Below, piece after piece: positions 21,136 through 31,775 of a DNA stretch of 64,000 bases. A program made the translations under genes and the position numbers. Positions within the stretch are counted from its first letter, which is position 1, and every line of letters begins with the position of its first letter. The notes under the pieces are model-generated. The model was not told the DNA's origin, searched no databases, and was given only the letters and a program-made list of their open reading frames with translations. This DNA comes from Rhynchopus sp. YZ270_cl-10 (taxonomy: Eukaryota > Euglenozoa > Diplonemea > Diplonemida > Diplonemidae), in NCBI GenBank assembly GCA_964035575.1, contig OZ037889.1:434001-498000 (forward strand). Direction: 5' to 3'.

Positions 21136-21537
21136 TTTTTCACAAAAAGGAGTGCCCTGTAAGGATGACACCTCAAATGGGCACGGTCCTCATAAGAAAT
21201 ATACGTTGAAAAAGGGGCAAAGAAAAGGGGGGGGGGGAAACAGAAGCTGATTCACAGTGAACGGCACATATATCAGTGCAATATCATCGCCTTCACCCAA
21301 TGCGCGTTTCATTATCTACGGTGCGTTTATCTCGTCGTTTTGATCCACCTCATCCCCCTCATGAAAAACCTTGCAAATATTGCTCCACTAAAAACAAGAA
21401 TAAGTCACCTGATTTTGACTCTGAGTTTTCCGGTGTTTACCGGTGTTTGGCGGCCGGCGAACACTGGTCAGCACAGTGTCCAAATCAGGTGAAAAAGAAG
21501 AAGAAGGTCAATTCCGTTCCTTTTACAAAAAAAAGGT

Positions 21538-21650
21538 ATAGTGGTAGGGTGGCTACACTAATACAACCAAGTTTTCAACAAAGGAACGGATCTAAAGAGA
21601 AGTTAAAAAAATACACAAAACGCCTCAGCGGACGCAGGCATTTCTTTGAA
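21538..21650 (-). repeat. Family F repeat followed by a family D repeat
   Basis: 21538-21578 is a reverse family F copy (GGGTGGCTACACTAATACAA, CCAAGTTTTC). 21603-21650 matches family D (ACGCCTCAGCGGACGCAGGCA) in plus orientation. Confidence 0.7.
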
Positions 21651-21706
21651 AGGAGCGATGCATAATACATTTCAAATACTACATTTTTTCTTGCATTTTT
21701 TTTTTT

Positions 21707-22591
21707 TCACATCTTCCTACGCTTTGCCGGCGACATCTCTCCTCCGACATAGCGATATCGTTTGAGCTGTGCTACTGATGGCCGGAGGTCCACGCTTTGC
21801 GACATGGCGTCGCTGATGAAGGACACCGCATCTTCTGGGAGGTTCTGTTTTTGGAGAGACGCGCGGAGGTCTGTGCTCTCCATTGTGTTGAGAAGCGCGG
21901 TCGCCCTGCAGAGCAGGTTTGTTGCTGTCTGCGACACTCCTGCGTACGGCGCCTCCCCTACCAAGCAGTAGTACAGCACGGCCCCCAAGGCAAACACATC
22001 CATCCGATAAACGTCACCCTCACTCAACAACATCGGCCTTGCTCCGGTTACCTGAATGCTCTGCAGCATTTCAGGGGTGCTATAGAGGAGAGTACCCTGT
22101 ATCGGTATCCGTACTGATCCTTCCACTGCTACGGCGCAGCCAAAATCGACCAAGTGCAATGCAATAGAAGGGTTTCTTGTGACAATGATGTTTTCAGGTT
22201 TGATGTCTAAATGTGCAACCCCCCGGGAATGAATGTAATCTAATAAATCGAGAAGCTGTATAGCAATGGTAGGGGTCATCCAAGAGGTGCCGTGGAGGCG
22301 AACGAAAGAGGGCAGGTCTGTTCCTGAGATGAGTTCCTGTATGAGATATGCGGTGCCTTTGTGTTCGAAGAAGTCGATAAAGCCGGGGCAGTGGTGGTGT
22401 GAAAGGCGTTGTAGGATCGCAGCCTCGTCGCTAGGCTTGCGTGCCTTTGTGGCCTTCACTGCCACCGCCCGCCCAGACGCAACCACAGTACCACAGTACA
22501 CCCTCCCCCACGCTCCTTCACCAAGAACACCCCCCAAGGTATACCGGCCGCCTCCAATCGAAACTGCATTCTGTTCCTCTCCCTGGACCAT
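21707..22591 (-). CDS. Serine/threonine protein kinase, compact
   Basis: A complete single-exon kinase domain of 294 residues with almost nothing else. Glycine loop GEGAWGRVYCG (24-34), ATP lysine K46 in VAVKATK, catalytic [11 protein letters not shown] (D129, N134) and DFG at 149-151. Two unusual points: HLD replaces the canonical HRD, and STPEM replaces APE. HLD with a DFG present is typical of some fast-acting kinases, so activity is likely. The basic C-terminus SPAKRRKM could be a nuclear signal. The substrate is unknown. A pyrimidine-rich stretch (CTTTTCTTTCTTTTCCACC) ends just before the ATG, and a family A hairpin repeat lies 35 nt upstream of the start. Confidence 0.92.
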   Translation of the reverse strand: MVQGEEQNAVSIGGGRYTLGGVLGEGAWGRVYCGTVVASGRAVAVKATKARKPSDEAAILQRLSHHHCPGFIDFFEHKGTAYLIQELISGTDLPSFVRLHGTSWMTPTIAIQLLDLLDYIHSRGVAHLDIKPENIIVTRNPSIALHLVDFGCAVAVEGSVRIPIQGTLLYSTPEMLQSIQVTGARPMLLSEGDVYRMDVFALGAVLYYCLVGEAPYAGVSQTATNLLCRATALLNTMESTDLRASLQKQNLPEDAVSFISDAMSQSVDLRPSVAQLKRYRYVGGEMSPAKRRKM

Positions 22592-22625
22592 ATAGAAAAG
22601 AGGTGGAAAAGAAAGAAAAGTTTAT

Positions 22626-22660
22626 GAGATGAACCTAAGCCTCTCGTGCTTAGTCACCTT
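22626..22660 (+). repeat. Hairpin repeat, family A
   Basis: GAGATGAACCTAAGCCTCTC continuing GTGCTTAGTCACCTT, a near-consensus copy with CTAAGC/GCTTAG stem. It sits just upstream of the kinase gene. Confidence 0.85.
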
Positions 22661-24029
22661 AAAGAGAGAGAGAGTGGTATTTCTACCAAAATGCAAGACT
22701 GTTCGGAATATTTCTGCCAGAAACGCCCTAATAGAGCAAAAGGAATTAAAAGAGAAAGACGATAGTCACCTTGACACGTTGGAAATGAGGGGATGTTTTT
22801 GAATTCGGGATGTTTTGTGTAAAAATGGGGTAGGTAGGTGGCTCTGTTTGGGGTTGTTGTAATGGGGGTGTTGGGGCAAAATACTATGGTGTCCATAGCT
22901 ATATCTATATCTTCACCTACACAAGAAAACGGGAAACGAAACAGGGAGAGTTTGTTCGTTGGGTACGCTTCCACCAAAAAGAAGACGAAAAAGCCGCACC
23001 GGTTTTATTAACCACATTTACCGAAATCGAATGCGGAAGGGAATCCCAAATACTACAAGGACTGCGGGGCTTGAGAAGGATGGGTGGGTAATGAAAAAAA
23101 ATGTATAGTACATTTTTTTTGGTCACTCCGAAAGACGGTACCAGCTTTTTTCCGATAGTAAAAATACATCAAGAGCAATGCAAGGTATTAGGAGGGATTC
23201 GCTGTGGCGTAGAACGCGACACCTAACAGTGCAGGAGGGGACGCTTTTTTTCTTTATCTGCAAAAAAAAAAAAAAAAAAAAAAAAAAAAGAAAAGAACGA
23301 AGAAAAAAGTGGTATCGATATAAGGTAGTCCAAGCCTCTCTCGCTTGCTTAGGACACAGTATGCTTCATGGAAAATCGTACAGAGCAAACACTCTAGCGG
23401 GGAAAAAAATCAACTAAAAAAAAAAAACACGGTTAATCAGCATGAAGAAGAAAAAGAGAAAAAAAGGAAAAACAATTGGCGACGTGACTCACCATAGCTA
23501 AAAGGGGGGGGAGAGATCTTCGAAGAAGGTAAAAAAAAAATAATAATAACGTACAAAGCCCTCTCCTGACAGTGTACCAAAAAAAAAGTACCCACCTCAA
23601 CTTCGTTTGTTTTTCCATTCTTTTGTTGTTGTTTTTTTTTCCATACATGGGTCACCCTATGTATGTTTTTTTTCTAAGAAAAAATTGGGATGAAAGTATC
23701 GCCCTTTGGTACGACAAACTTCCTTTTGGTAACTTTTATTTTTGTGATGCGAAAATACACACCCCCAAAAAAAAAATATCGAACAATAAAACACAAGGGA
23801 AGATCTCCCCCATGCAATTTCTTTATCGAGAAAAAAATGCACACACTCATTGTTATTTATTTTGTTATATACCGACTCTCTCTAATTATGCGCCCCCATA
23901 AAATATATGCGTCATCTGCATTTTACAGTGAGGTCTGGTGCGACTGAAAAATGGCATGATTGGAAAATATATCTTAGGCATGGCTACGGCGCACAAAGTC
24001 ATAACAAAAAGCCCTCTTACCCCTACAGC
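22661..24029. other. Intergenic, homopolymer-rich, no gene
   Basis: No gene seen. Includes a run of 28 A at 23262-23289, a GA-rich run near 22664-22674, and a family C fragment near 23553-23580 (GTACAAAGCCCTCTCCTGAC). Confidence 0.5.
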
Positions 24030-24950
24030 CTACAGCTTTGCGTCAGTGTTCGCGCCTCCAATGGAGTTCTTGAGTGCGTTGTTCCCCCCCGAGAGACAGG
24101 CCTTGATCTCAACGTTTTCCTGGTCGAGGATGTCTGCCATGTTTTTGCGGAGGTGTCTGTTGATGAGTTCCTTGCTCTTACGAAGGGCAGTCTGGTTGGG
24201 CACTGTCGCGTATGTTGCGGCCATGTGAAGGGCAGATTCAAGAAGGTTCTCATGCGGGACAACCTTGTTTGCAAGGCCAATCTCGAGAGAGTCCTGTGCA
24301 GAGAACCACTCACCGCTCATCAGGTAGTTCTTAGCCCTGGTCATCCCAATCAGGTATGGCAGCATGTAGGAGCTTCCCAGCTCCGGGGTGATCCCCAGCG
24401 TGGAGAAGGGGTACTTGAACTTTGCCTGGTCGGAGCAGATGACGAAGTCGTGGTAGTTCGCCAAGGCCATGTTCGCGGCACCTCCAACGGCAAGACCGTT
24501 GATCGCACCGATGCAGATCTTCGGGCAGTTCCAGAACGCCAGCGTCGGAGTCTTGAGTGCGATGTCACGGAGGTTGTCCCACCACATCCCCTTCGCACGG
24601 TACGCCTTGATGACGTACTGGGGGAACTTCACCTTCTTCCCTGGGCGTGGCTTGAGGGAGGCGCCTGCACTGAAGGCACGCCCCGCACCAGTGAAGACAA
24701 GCACCTTGATGTCCTCGCACTGCTTGACGTGCTCAAGAGCAAAGAGCGTCTCCTGGATGATGACATGCTGGATAGCGTTCAACGTGTCCGGTCTGTTCCA
24801 CGTCAACTGCGCAACCCCAGTCTTGCGGCACACCTGGAACAGGATGTCCGCAGGCATGTAGTCCTCATTGGCACGTTCGTCCAGATACAGCTTGATCGAC
24901 TCAGGCGCTCCGAGCTCCACCTTGGGGACAGGCTTGGCGGCTTTCTTCAT
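24030..24950 (-). CDS. Enoyl-CoA hydratase/isomerase family protein with peroxisomal signal
   Basis: 306 residues from the ATG at 24950 (MKKAAKPVPKVELGAPESIK). The frame is open further upstream, but CACCACCTCCAACAG (acceptor-like) lies about 24 nt before this ATG. Crotonase landmarks: GVAQLTWNRPDTLNAI, VLVFTGAGRAFSAGASLKP (oxyanion half), GAINGLAVGGAANMALA and LGITPELGSSYMLPYLIG with a Glu in PELGSS, the position used by delta3,delta2-enoyl-CoA isomerases of the peroxisomal type. It ends in AKL, a type 1 peroxisomal signal. Expected role: fatty-acid beta-oxidation or isomerisation of unsaturated acyl-CoA inside peroxisomes or glycosomes; which reaction is uncertain. It is paralogous to the gene at 27131-28027. 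Confidence 0.9.
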   Translation of the reverse strand: MKKAAKPVPKVELGAPESIKLYLDERANEDYMPADILFQVCRKTGVAQLTWNRPDTLNAIQHVIIQETLFALEHVKQCEDIKVLVFTGAGRAFSAGASLKPRPGKKVKFPQYVIKAYRAKGMWWDNLRDIALKTPTLAFWNCPKICIGAINGLAVGGAANMALANYHDFVICSDQAKFKYPFSTLGITPELGSSYMLPYLIGMTRAKNYLMSGEWFSAQDSLEIGLANKVVPHENLLESALHMAATYATVPNQTALRKSKELINRHLRKNMADILDQENVEIKACLSGGNNALKNSIGGANTDAKL

Positions 24951-25363
24951 TTTAGTGTGTGGGGTTTGGTTTCTGTTGGAGGTGGTGAGCAGTGATGGAA
25001 AATCAGGGGTTTTTTCCAGGGGAGGGCGGCGTGAAGCGTGCGATGAACGCTTTCGGGAGGATTGTTTTTTTTTTTGGGTCTTATTCATGCTTGTAGCTAA
25101 CTAGCCGTGGTACGTGGCGATTTTTTTCCCCAAAAGAAAGAAAAAAATCGGCCGGAAAGAAATTTTTTTTACCCAGGAAAAAAATTTCCCCCGGAATATA
25201 ATTTTCCCCCAGGAAATAAATTTCCCCTCGGGAAATAAGTTTCCTTCCAGGATATGCACCTGGGGAACTGGGTTGCATCCTGTACCTTAAATTTTTTTTG
25301 CCTGCGGCGCCATTTTTTCATTTTTTGCTCCGCAAAAAAGGGTTCGTTGAGTGACTCTGGTGA
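24951..25363. other. Intergenic, low complexity
   Basis: 5' flank of the first hydratase gene, then a run of AT/C-rich short direct repeats (around 25155-25255, AGGAAATAAATTTCCCC-like units, pairs of GGAAA/TTTCC). No gene seen. Confidence 0.5.
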
Positions 25364-26035
25364 CAGGGATTACGCTCCACGTGTGGAACGTATGGAAATC
25401 CATACGTGAATTGTTTTGAAAAGGTGGAATCCGTACGTGTCCATACGTGGTAATTTGGGTTTTGGATTGAGGCTGGGGTGGGGTTAGGTGAGGAGTGGGG
25501 GCTCCGCCCACCTCTCACCTACCCCCCACAGAATTCTATTTTTACTCGTAAACCCGCAAACCCGCAAATGTCTTCTATTTTACCGGAAAAGGAAGATGCA
25601 GCATGGAAAGGAAAAATGTAGCGTACCGTGCGCCTGCGGCGCGAGCTTGCAACCCACCCTTCCCGCGACATAGTAGGCAATTTTAAGCGCAATTTTTAGA
25701 AATGTTGCGTACCGTGGCTTCGCTAGAAACTTTCGTTTTAGCAAAATGTGGAAGTAAAATTTACGGAACTGGACGATAGTTACCAACAAAAGTGCCATTT
25801 TATGTCAACATTTTAAAGAAATGTTGCGTACCGTGGCTTCGCCGGAACCTTTGGGAAGCAATGAGGAGTGAGAAAGAAGGATAAGGGCAAAGAAAAAAGT
25901 AGCGTACCATGCGCCTGCGGCGCAAGCTTGCATTCCATCCTTTCCATGACATAGTTTGGCTGTAAAAAAAGGTGCAATTGTAAGCGCATTTTTTAGAAAT
26001 GTTGCGTACCGTGGCTTCGCCACGAGTTTAACACT
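25364..26035 (+). mobile_element. Rearranged copy of the hAT-like element, right end missing
   Basis: Begins with the same end as the element at 58520 (CAGGGATTACGCTCCACGTG) and follows it for about 500 bp, including the CGTACGTGTCCATACGTG stretch, AGGTGAGGAGTGGGGGCTCC and GTACCGTGCGCCTGCGGCGC. An internal part is then repeated (25610-25720 and 25890-26035). I see no CCCTG right end or target duplication, so the copy is rearranged or truncated. It is more diverged than the copies at 48584 and 58520. Confidence 0.75.
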
Positions 26036-27130
26036 GAAAAGATGGGGAATATTCTTGAACGCGCTGTTGCCCTGTTTCTCAGCAACAAGCGTCACAGATT
26101 CAAGAGAAAATGGAGGTGTTCCTGCTGATGGCGGAGGAGTTGGAAAACGTCGCTCCCCCCCGTATTTGTTTCCGGAATTGAGCTTCTGAGGACCTTTTTC
26201 GCGCGAAGCGCGAAAAATTTTGTTTTGCCAAAAAGAAAGAAATTGGGCGTGGGATTCTAAAAATTTTCGGGGAAAACGGCATATTTAGCGATAAGTATGG
26301 TCTTATTTTTACCGCCCCGTTTTGAAAATCCGAAATCCTGGAAAACTCCTGAGAGAGGAACAAAACAAAAACAAAAAAAATACCGTTTTTGTTGTTATTA
26401 TCGCAGTAACGTTAAATGTGTGCACCTTTTTTGAAAAGGAAATTTGGAAGTGAGGAAGGTGTTGTCCTGTGTCTCATCCCCCAGACACTCCCTCGAATGT
26501 TGTTGTTTGTTTGTGCAGATCGGCGTCGCTATTTCCAATCTTACAAAAGTAAAGGAGGGAGCGAAGAGCAAAAAAGGAAAGATAGGGGTTTTGCAAGATA
26601 AGTCTGTGCCTTTTGGTCACCCTGCAAAACAATTTTTTACCCTATTCTTTCATAATATTAATGCCTTTCTGCAGAAGGAAAAGAACAATAATATCCCAAG
26701 GGGATCCTGGATAAGACACTGTCATCAACTCAAAGAAATTTTTTTTTTTTTTGAAACAAAGAGACGTTGAAAGTGCAAACGCGCCTCGTACAACAGGCGA
26801 GAGCACACATATTTACCACTATCGTTGTCGCGCTGGAACGCGCTAGGAAAAAAAGAGAAAAACAAGGCGGGTGTTTATAATAAGTAAAATAAACCAATTT
26901 CTTTAAAACAAGAGCGGGACAGGTCCCCCCCTAAGAGCAATAACTTCTTTTTGTTCAACGGTACACCGAAACAGGTCAGCTATCCGAGAAACAAAAAAAA
27001 GAAGACTCCGCACCCACCAGCACATTTCCCCCCCCCTGGGTATTTAAGCACCTCGCCCACAGCATCAAAAATCACCCCCCCCCCCCTGGGAAGGACAACA
27101 CTACGGTAAAAAAAAAACGATGTTTACATT
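26036..27130. other. Intergenic, no gene recognised
   Basis: AT-rich with a short inverted repeat TTTTTCGCGCGAAGCGCGAAAAA near 26198-26220. A family D fragment lies at 26764-26812 (GTTGAAAGTGCAAACGCGCC). A coding-like plus-strand piece at 26510-26600 is too short to judge. Confidence 0.4.
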
Positions 27131-28027
27131 CTACAGCTTGGCCCTGTATGCCCTGCCGAGGGGGCTGTCGGCAACCATAAGGAGGTTCTTCAACTCGACG
27201 TTCTCCTCGGTGAGGACTGCACGGATGTCTTTGCGTCTGTGGCGGTTGACCAGCTCCTTCGCTGCGTAGAGCGCAGTCTGGCTCTTAATCGCACCGTAGT
27301 AGGACGCCATCTGCAGCGCAGAAGGGAGCAGCTCAGTGGCCGGCACAACCTTGTTCGCGAGACCCCACTTCACCGCATCGTGCCCAGAGAACCACTCACC
27401 CCCAAGCAACACCTCCTTCGCCCGCGCCATGCCCATCGCAAAGGGAAGATACGCAGAGCTCCCCAGCTCCGGGGTGATCCCCAACGTCACAAAAGGGTAT
27501 TTGAACTTCGCTGCCTCCGAGCAAATGACAAAGTCATGGAAGTTTGCCAACACAACATTCGCGGATCCACCCACCGCCATTCCGTTCACCGCCGCAATCA
27601 AAATCTTTGGGAAGTGCCAAAACGCCATCGAAAAATGGAAGAGCGACTCCATATCCCACATATCCTTCTTCATGTACGCCTCCTTCACGTATTCTGGCCA
27701 CACCGGAGCCTCTCCTTGACGGTCCTTAATCGATGCGCCAGCACTGAAGGCACGACCTGCCCCGGTCAATACTACCGCACGAACCTCAGGGTCTTGCTTG
27801 CAGTGCTCCAGAATGAAGAGCGTTTCCTGGTTGGAGACACGTGTCAGAGGGTTCAGCTGGTCGGGTTTGTTCCAGGTGACCAATGCAACACCGGTGTTCT
27901 TATCGTGTTGGAAGAGCACATCAACAGGGAGATACTCCTCAGGCTCACGATCGTCAAACCACAGCTTGATGGCATGTGGTGCAGGGAGGACCACCTGAGG
28001 GGGAGGGGTAGGAGCCTTCTTGGACAT
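27131..28027 (-). CDS. Enoyl-CoA hydratase/isomerase family protein with peroxisomal signal, paralogue
   Basis: 298 residues from the ATG at 28027 (MSKKAPTPPPQVVLPAPHAI), chosen because a strong acceptor ends at 28050, 22 nt upstream. Same architecture as 24030-24950: GVALVTWNKPDQLNPL, VVLTGAGRAFSAGASIKD, AAVNGMAVGGSANVVLA, LGITPELGSSAYLPFAMG, and C-terminal YRAKL, again a type 1 peroxisomal signal. Sequence between the two genes differs throughout, so this is an old tandem duplication. Both retain the catalytic-position Glu, hence both are probably active; substrate specificity may differ. They are separated by about 2.2 kb of mobile and low-complexity DNA. Confidence 0.9.
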   Translation of the reverse strand: MSKKAPTPPPQVVLPAPHAIKLWFDDREPEEYLPVDVLFQHDKNTGVALVTWNKPDQLNPLTRVSNQETLFILEHCKQDPEVRAVVLTGAGRAFSAGASIKDRQGEAPVWPEYVKEAYMKKDMWDMESLFHFSMAFWHFPKILIAAVNGMAVGGSANVVLANFHDFVICSEAAKFKYPFVTLGITPELGSSAYLPFAMGMARAKEVLLGGEWFSGHDAVKWGLANKVVPATELLPSALQMASYYGAIKSQTALYAAKELVNRHRRKDIRAVLTEENVELKNLLMVADSPLGRAYRAKL

Positions 28028-28049
28028 CGGAGGGGGTGAGGTTGCTTTT

Positions 28050-28085
28050 CTGTGGGAAGTGGAGTAAGGGAGAAAGGGGAGAGGG
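28050..28085 (-). promoter_or_regulatory. Predicted trans-splice acceptor of the second hydratase gene
   Basis: Minus strand: pyrimidine-rich CCCTTTCTCCCTTACTCCAC, then TTCCCACAG, then 22 nt to the ATG. This is the clearest example in the window of the pattern found before most genes. Confidence 0.6.
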
Positions 28086-28322
28086 AGAGAGAGCTTGTGG
28101 GAAGATGGAAAATGATCAACGAAAAATGGTGTAGGAGAAGGGGGAGGCACTTTTCATGGTTGATTGTAGCAAGATTTTGTTTTTTTTTTGTTGTTTTTTT
28201 TGTTTTTGTTTTGTTGTTGTTGCGGTGTCGTTCACCCTATTTTTTTTTGTGCTTTTTTTTGCTTTCTTTTAACACTTTTTTCCCACCCACAAAAAAATGC
28301 AGAAGCAAAACCTTGTTTATAC

Positions 28323-28365
28323 CATAGACGGTAGTCTGACAGAGTCTGGCAGACTACCATCTATG
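28323..28365. repeat. Foldback palindrome
   Basis: Arms CATAGACGGTAGTCTG and CAGACTACCATCTATG (one mismatch) around an 11-base centre. No target duplication is obvious. Confidence 0.7.
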
Positions 28366-29406
28366 TTAATACCACTCTCCGAACACTTTATTACTTTATT
28401 CCTTGTTTCCTAAACAAAATGGAAAAAAAAACCCCCTCCTTATCTGAGTAGCCGAGTATAACAATAATTACCGAGTAAATCCCTCCCCCGAATTTTTGTC
28501 GCTACGATAACTACATACAGTCACACAACAAACATCGGTGGGATAAAAAAAAATACCCCCACCTTCGAATTTTGAAATCCCAAAATCTGCCTTAGTTTTT
28601 TACCCCATCAGTGTTGATTGTATGACTGTATTTCCCCGACCTTCCGGGGGTTCTTCTCCTCTTCTTCCTTCCTTTTTTTTTTTTTTTTCAAAAAAATTTT
28701 TTCACGTTTTCCACCCCCTCTGTCAGATCCTTTTATAGTTTGTTTATTTTTTTTTTTTGCTTTTTTTATTCAATTCACACAGTGCATTTTGGATTATGGG
28801 GGTTTTTTTTTTATTCTTTCTTTCTCCGTACAAAGCTTGAAAGATGTATGTGCCTCTCATGGCACATACACACATAGATCAGAAATAAATATGAACTGCG
28901 TGAGAGAGAGACAAACGAATAACAGTATGAGCAATACACTACGCACCAAGGGGAGACAAAAAAAAAAGCCATATAAAATGATTATTAAATAAGACACATA
29001 AATCATATCCCGTAAACGTAAAATATGTGAACCGAAAATAAAAATGGTCAAAAAAATGAAAATAAAAGGTCCAGACACGGTACACATATTTTTGGGTTTA
29101 CGGTTTTAAAACGTCCTGCAAATCTTGCAACCCATCGCACTTCTGTCCACCGACCTTGCGAAAGCAAAGTTGGAGGGGGTAGAAGAGGAGACGGGTGGGG
29201 TGGGGTGGGGGAGTGAATGGGGTTTCCAAAACGTATCAGAAAAAAAAAGAGAAAAAAATAATCTCCAAAAAGTATCCTTCAGACGAACCTAACAAAGTTA
29301 CTTTTCGGAGACGAATTTACTGTGCAAATATAAGGAAATGTCTAAAGGCGTGGGGTAATGCACAAATATGCTTCTATTCCTTCACTAAAAGAAAGAAAAG
29401 TTTATA

Positions 29407-29443
29407 AAGATGGACTTAAGCCTATCGTGCTTAGTCACCTTGA
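29407..29443 (+). repeat. Hairpin repeat, family A
   Basis: AGATGGACTTAAGCCTATCG then TGCTTAGTCACCTT. Confidence 0.75.
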
Positions 29444-29531
29444 AGAGAGAGACAGAGAATCAGACTACACTGAGCCCTCTGTTTAGTCACCAAAAGAGGG
29501 GAAACGATGCTCCTCACGTTTGATTGGGTTC

Positions 29532-29567
<36 letters not shown>

Positions 29568-30207
29568 TGATAGGAAAATAGAATAAAAAAACGACAAAAA
29601 AAAAAAGAAAAGAAAAATGAAAAGCTTGTCTCAAACCGGGAACCACAACACCGTGATTTAGCCGTTTTGTTTTCCTGGTTGTTTGTCAGACATTTATAGC
29701 ACCCCCCCTCCCCCCAGTGAGACGTTTCCCCACTACAAAAGGGTTGATTTGAAATACAAAGCCCTCTCGTGACAACCTCGCGAGATACAATAAAATTGGG
29801 TTGAAAAAAAAAAAACTAATCATGATGAATGTACCTTTCATGCACACATCTAAAAAAGAGCGCGTAAGATTCTTATGCTTAGCGATCTTAAACACAGTTA
29901 ACCCCCCCCCCCCCCCCCCCCCTTTTGTCTCAGCCCAAACGCCTCGGACGCAGGAATTGGGGTAAAAAGCAATTGAAAAAAGGCCCCCAAAAAAAGGCTC
30001 ATTCATTTCTTGGATTTTTTTTTTTTGGTGGAAAATGAAAAAAAAAAAATTAACCGCCCGCTTAGGCGGAGAGAACACAGAAGCCTCTGTCTAAATGATT
30101 AGGAATATTAACAATACTGAAAGATGGAATTGACCACCAGTGTGTGTTTCCTATAAAGTATTTCAACATATGCAATCAATAAATTGATAGCATTCCTATA
30201 AAAAAAG

Positions 30208-30292
30208 GTTGACCTGAAATACAAAAGCCCTCTCGTGAACAGTGTACCTTGGTACAATGACCGGCTGTACCGGGGGGTGGACACCCCAACCA
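30208..30292 (+). repeat. Dispersed repeat, family C
   Basis: GGTTGACCTGAAATACAAAA, GCCCTCTCGTGAACAGTGTACC, TTGGTACAATGACCGGCTGT, ACCGGGGGGTGGACACCCCAACC. Several nested inverted parts (GTGTACC/GGTACA, ACCGG/CCGG, GGTGG/CCACC-like). Confidence 0.85.
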
Positions 30293-30855
30293 GAAAAAAG
30301 GGGGGAAGCAAAAGAAAAGGCTGGTTGGCTAAGCCTCGTCGCTTAGTTTACCTTTTAAAAAAAATCGAATTGATCAGCAACGGGGGTGGGTGGGTGGGAA
30401 TGTGAAACTGACAGCACAAACACCTCTACGGACGCAGGCACTATAGAAAGATAAAACGGAGCAATCAGACAACACACTGAACAGAAGAGAAGAGAAAAAA
30501 AGAAGGGAAAAAAAAGGGGGAGGAAGTGATATACGATTACCCCCTGACACCTTTTCTCTCCCCCATCGTTGTTTTGCTAGTGCTGTGTTGTTCTGAAGCT
30601 TTTTTTTTGACCACATCCCCAAATACGTTCACCTGAAAAAAAAAGGGGGTTTTTTTGGGAGGGAATTAGAGGGTCGGGAGGAGGCTTTATTGATTTTTTT
30701 TTCGTGGATTGTTTGTGGAAAACTTTTTTTGGACAGCGTAGAAATTCCACTTCAGAACCCCAATGCATTTCAACTAGATTCTTAGAAGAGAAAAGCAGAT
30801 GTTGAGCACATGGTATATCTTGCACTTCAAAAAAAAATAAAAGGGAAAGGTTACT

Positions 30856-30890
30856 GAGATGATCTAAGGCTTTTTGCTTAGCCACCTTTT
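30856..30890 (+). repeat. Hairpin repeat, family A, diverged
   Basis: GAGATGATCTAAGGCTTTTT then GCTTAGCCACCTTTT. The outer and inner stem positions are kept while the loop changed. Confidence 0.65.
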
Positions 30891-31185
30891 TACATGGATG
30901 ACACCCATAACTTATGCACCGGGTATCGGGTACCACCGGGTTTTGCAAATCTCGGATCCATCTACCAAAAAATACCCAGTAATGACAACCCAAAACCTGG
31001 ACCTGGTAATACCCGGTCATGAAAAATTTAAACCCTGGTAATGCCCGGCCACGGATGCCATCTATTTGCTTTTTAACAAAAAGAGAGTGAAGTGGATAGG
31101 CGTACGATCGGTGTGTTCGGGCTGCACCAACGTTGAGGATCGTCCGAATATTGCTTTGGTATTTCCTGCTGAAACGCAATAAAAC

Positions 31186-31321
31186 TGTGGTTGTTGATGC
31201 AGGCACCTCCGACTGACCCACGTACGATGCCAGCCATCCAACAAAAAGAGAAGTTGAAAGTGCTAACTCACCGTTCATAGACCGACGCAGGTTCTCTGCG
31301 GATTATCGAACCCGAGAGAGC
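31186..31321 (+). repeat. Family E repeat followed by family D repeat
   Basis: 31186-31236: GTTGTTGATGCAGGCACCTC, CGACTGACCCACGTACGATG, CCAGCC (family E). 31250-31321: GAAGTTGAAAGTGCTAACTC, ACCGTTCATAGACCGACGCA and a longer tail GATTATCGAACCCGAGAGAGCAC (family D). Confidence 0.75.
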
Positions 31322-31734
31322 ACTTCATTGCCATGCACACGGTTCTTACTAAAATACCAGTACATACCGGCACTTTGTTTTAATTTCCCCCTTTTCCCCT
31401 ATTTTGAAAAGAAGAAAAAAACGAATATTCTTAAAAGTTCTGTGTTTTTCACTATAGGTCTATTAAACGTTACATTTTTGGATATTTTTTCTCTAAACAT
31501 TGCTATGACAGTATGTTGTTATTTTTTTCTCTCCAAAATAAAGGGTATATGGGGGAAGCACTTTGAAACGGATAACAAATTAGAAGGCAAAAAACAAAAA
31601 GGAGGAGAACGTAGTAATGGTATCCACGAATCGAGGGAACGGCTGCGTGCGAGATCACACGAGAAAAAAAAAAAGCAAGCTGTCTACGCGTTTTCAATTA
31701 CTCAAAATTATTCAAAACAAAAACAAAATTTTGT

Positions 31735-31775
31735 AAAGATGAACGTGCCTCTCGTATTCACACATCTTTTAAAAA
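31735..31775 (+). repeat. Hairpin repeat, family A'
   Basis: AAAGATGAACGTGCCTCTCG then TATTCACACATCTTTT. Outer arms AAAGATG and CATCTTT; the loop CCTCTCGT is shared with family A. Confidence 0.7.

Noticed and set aside
22626-22660. Hairpin repeats as tRNA or spliced-leader RNA genes
   Set aside because: No cloverleaf, no A and B box, and no known leader sequence; the copies vary too much and sit at many places.
28150-28330. T-rich stretch upstream of the second hydratase gene as a terminator or origin
   Set aside because: Simple T/GT runs occur throughout the window, nothing specific here.
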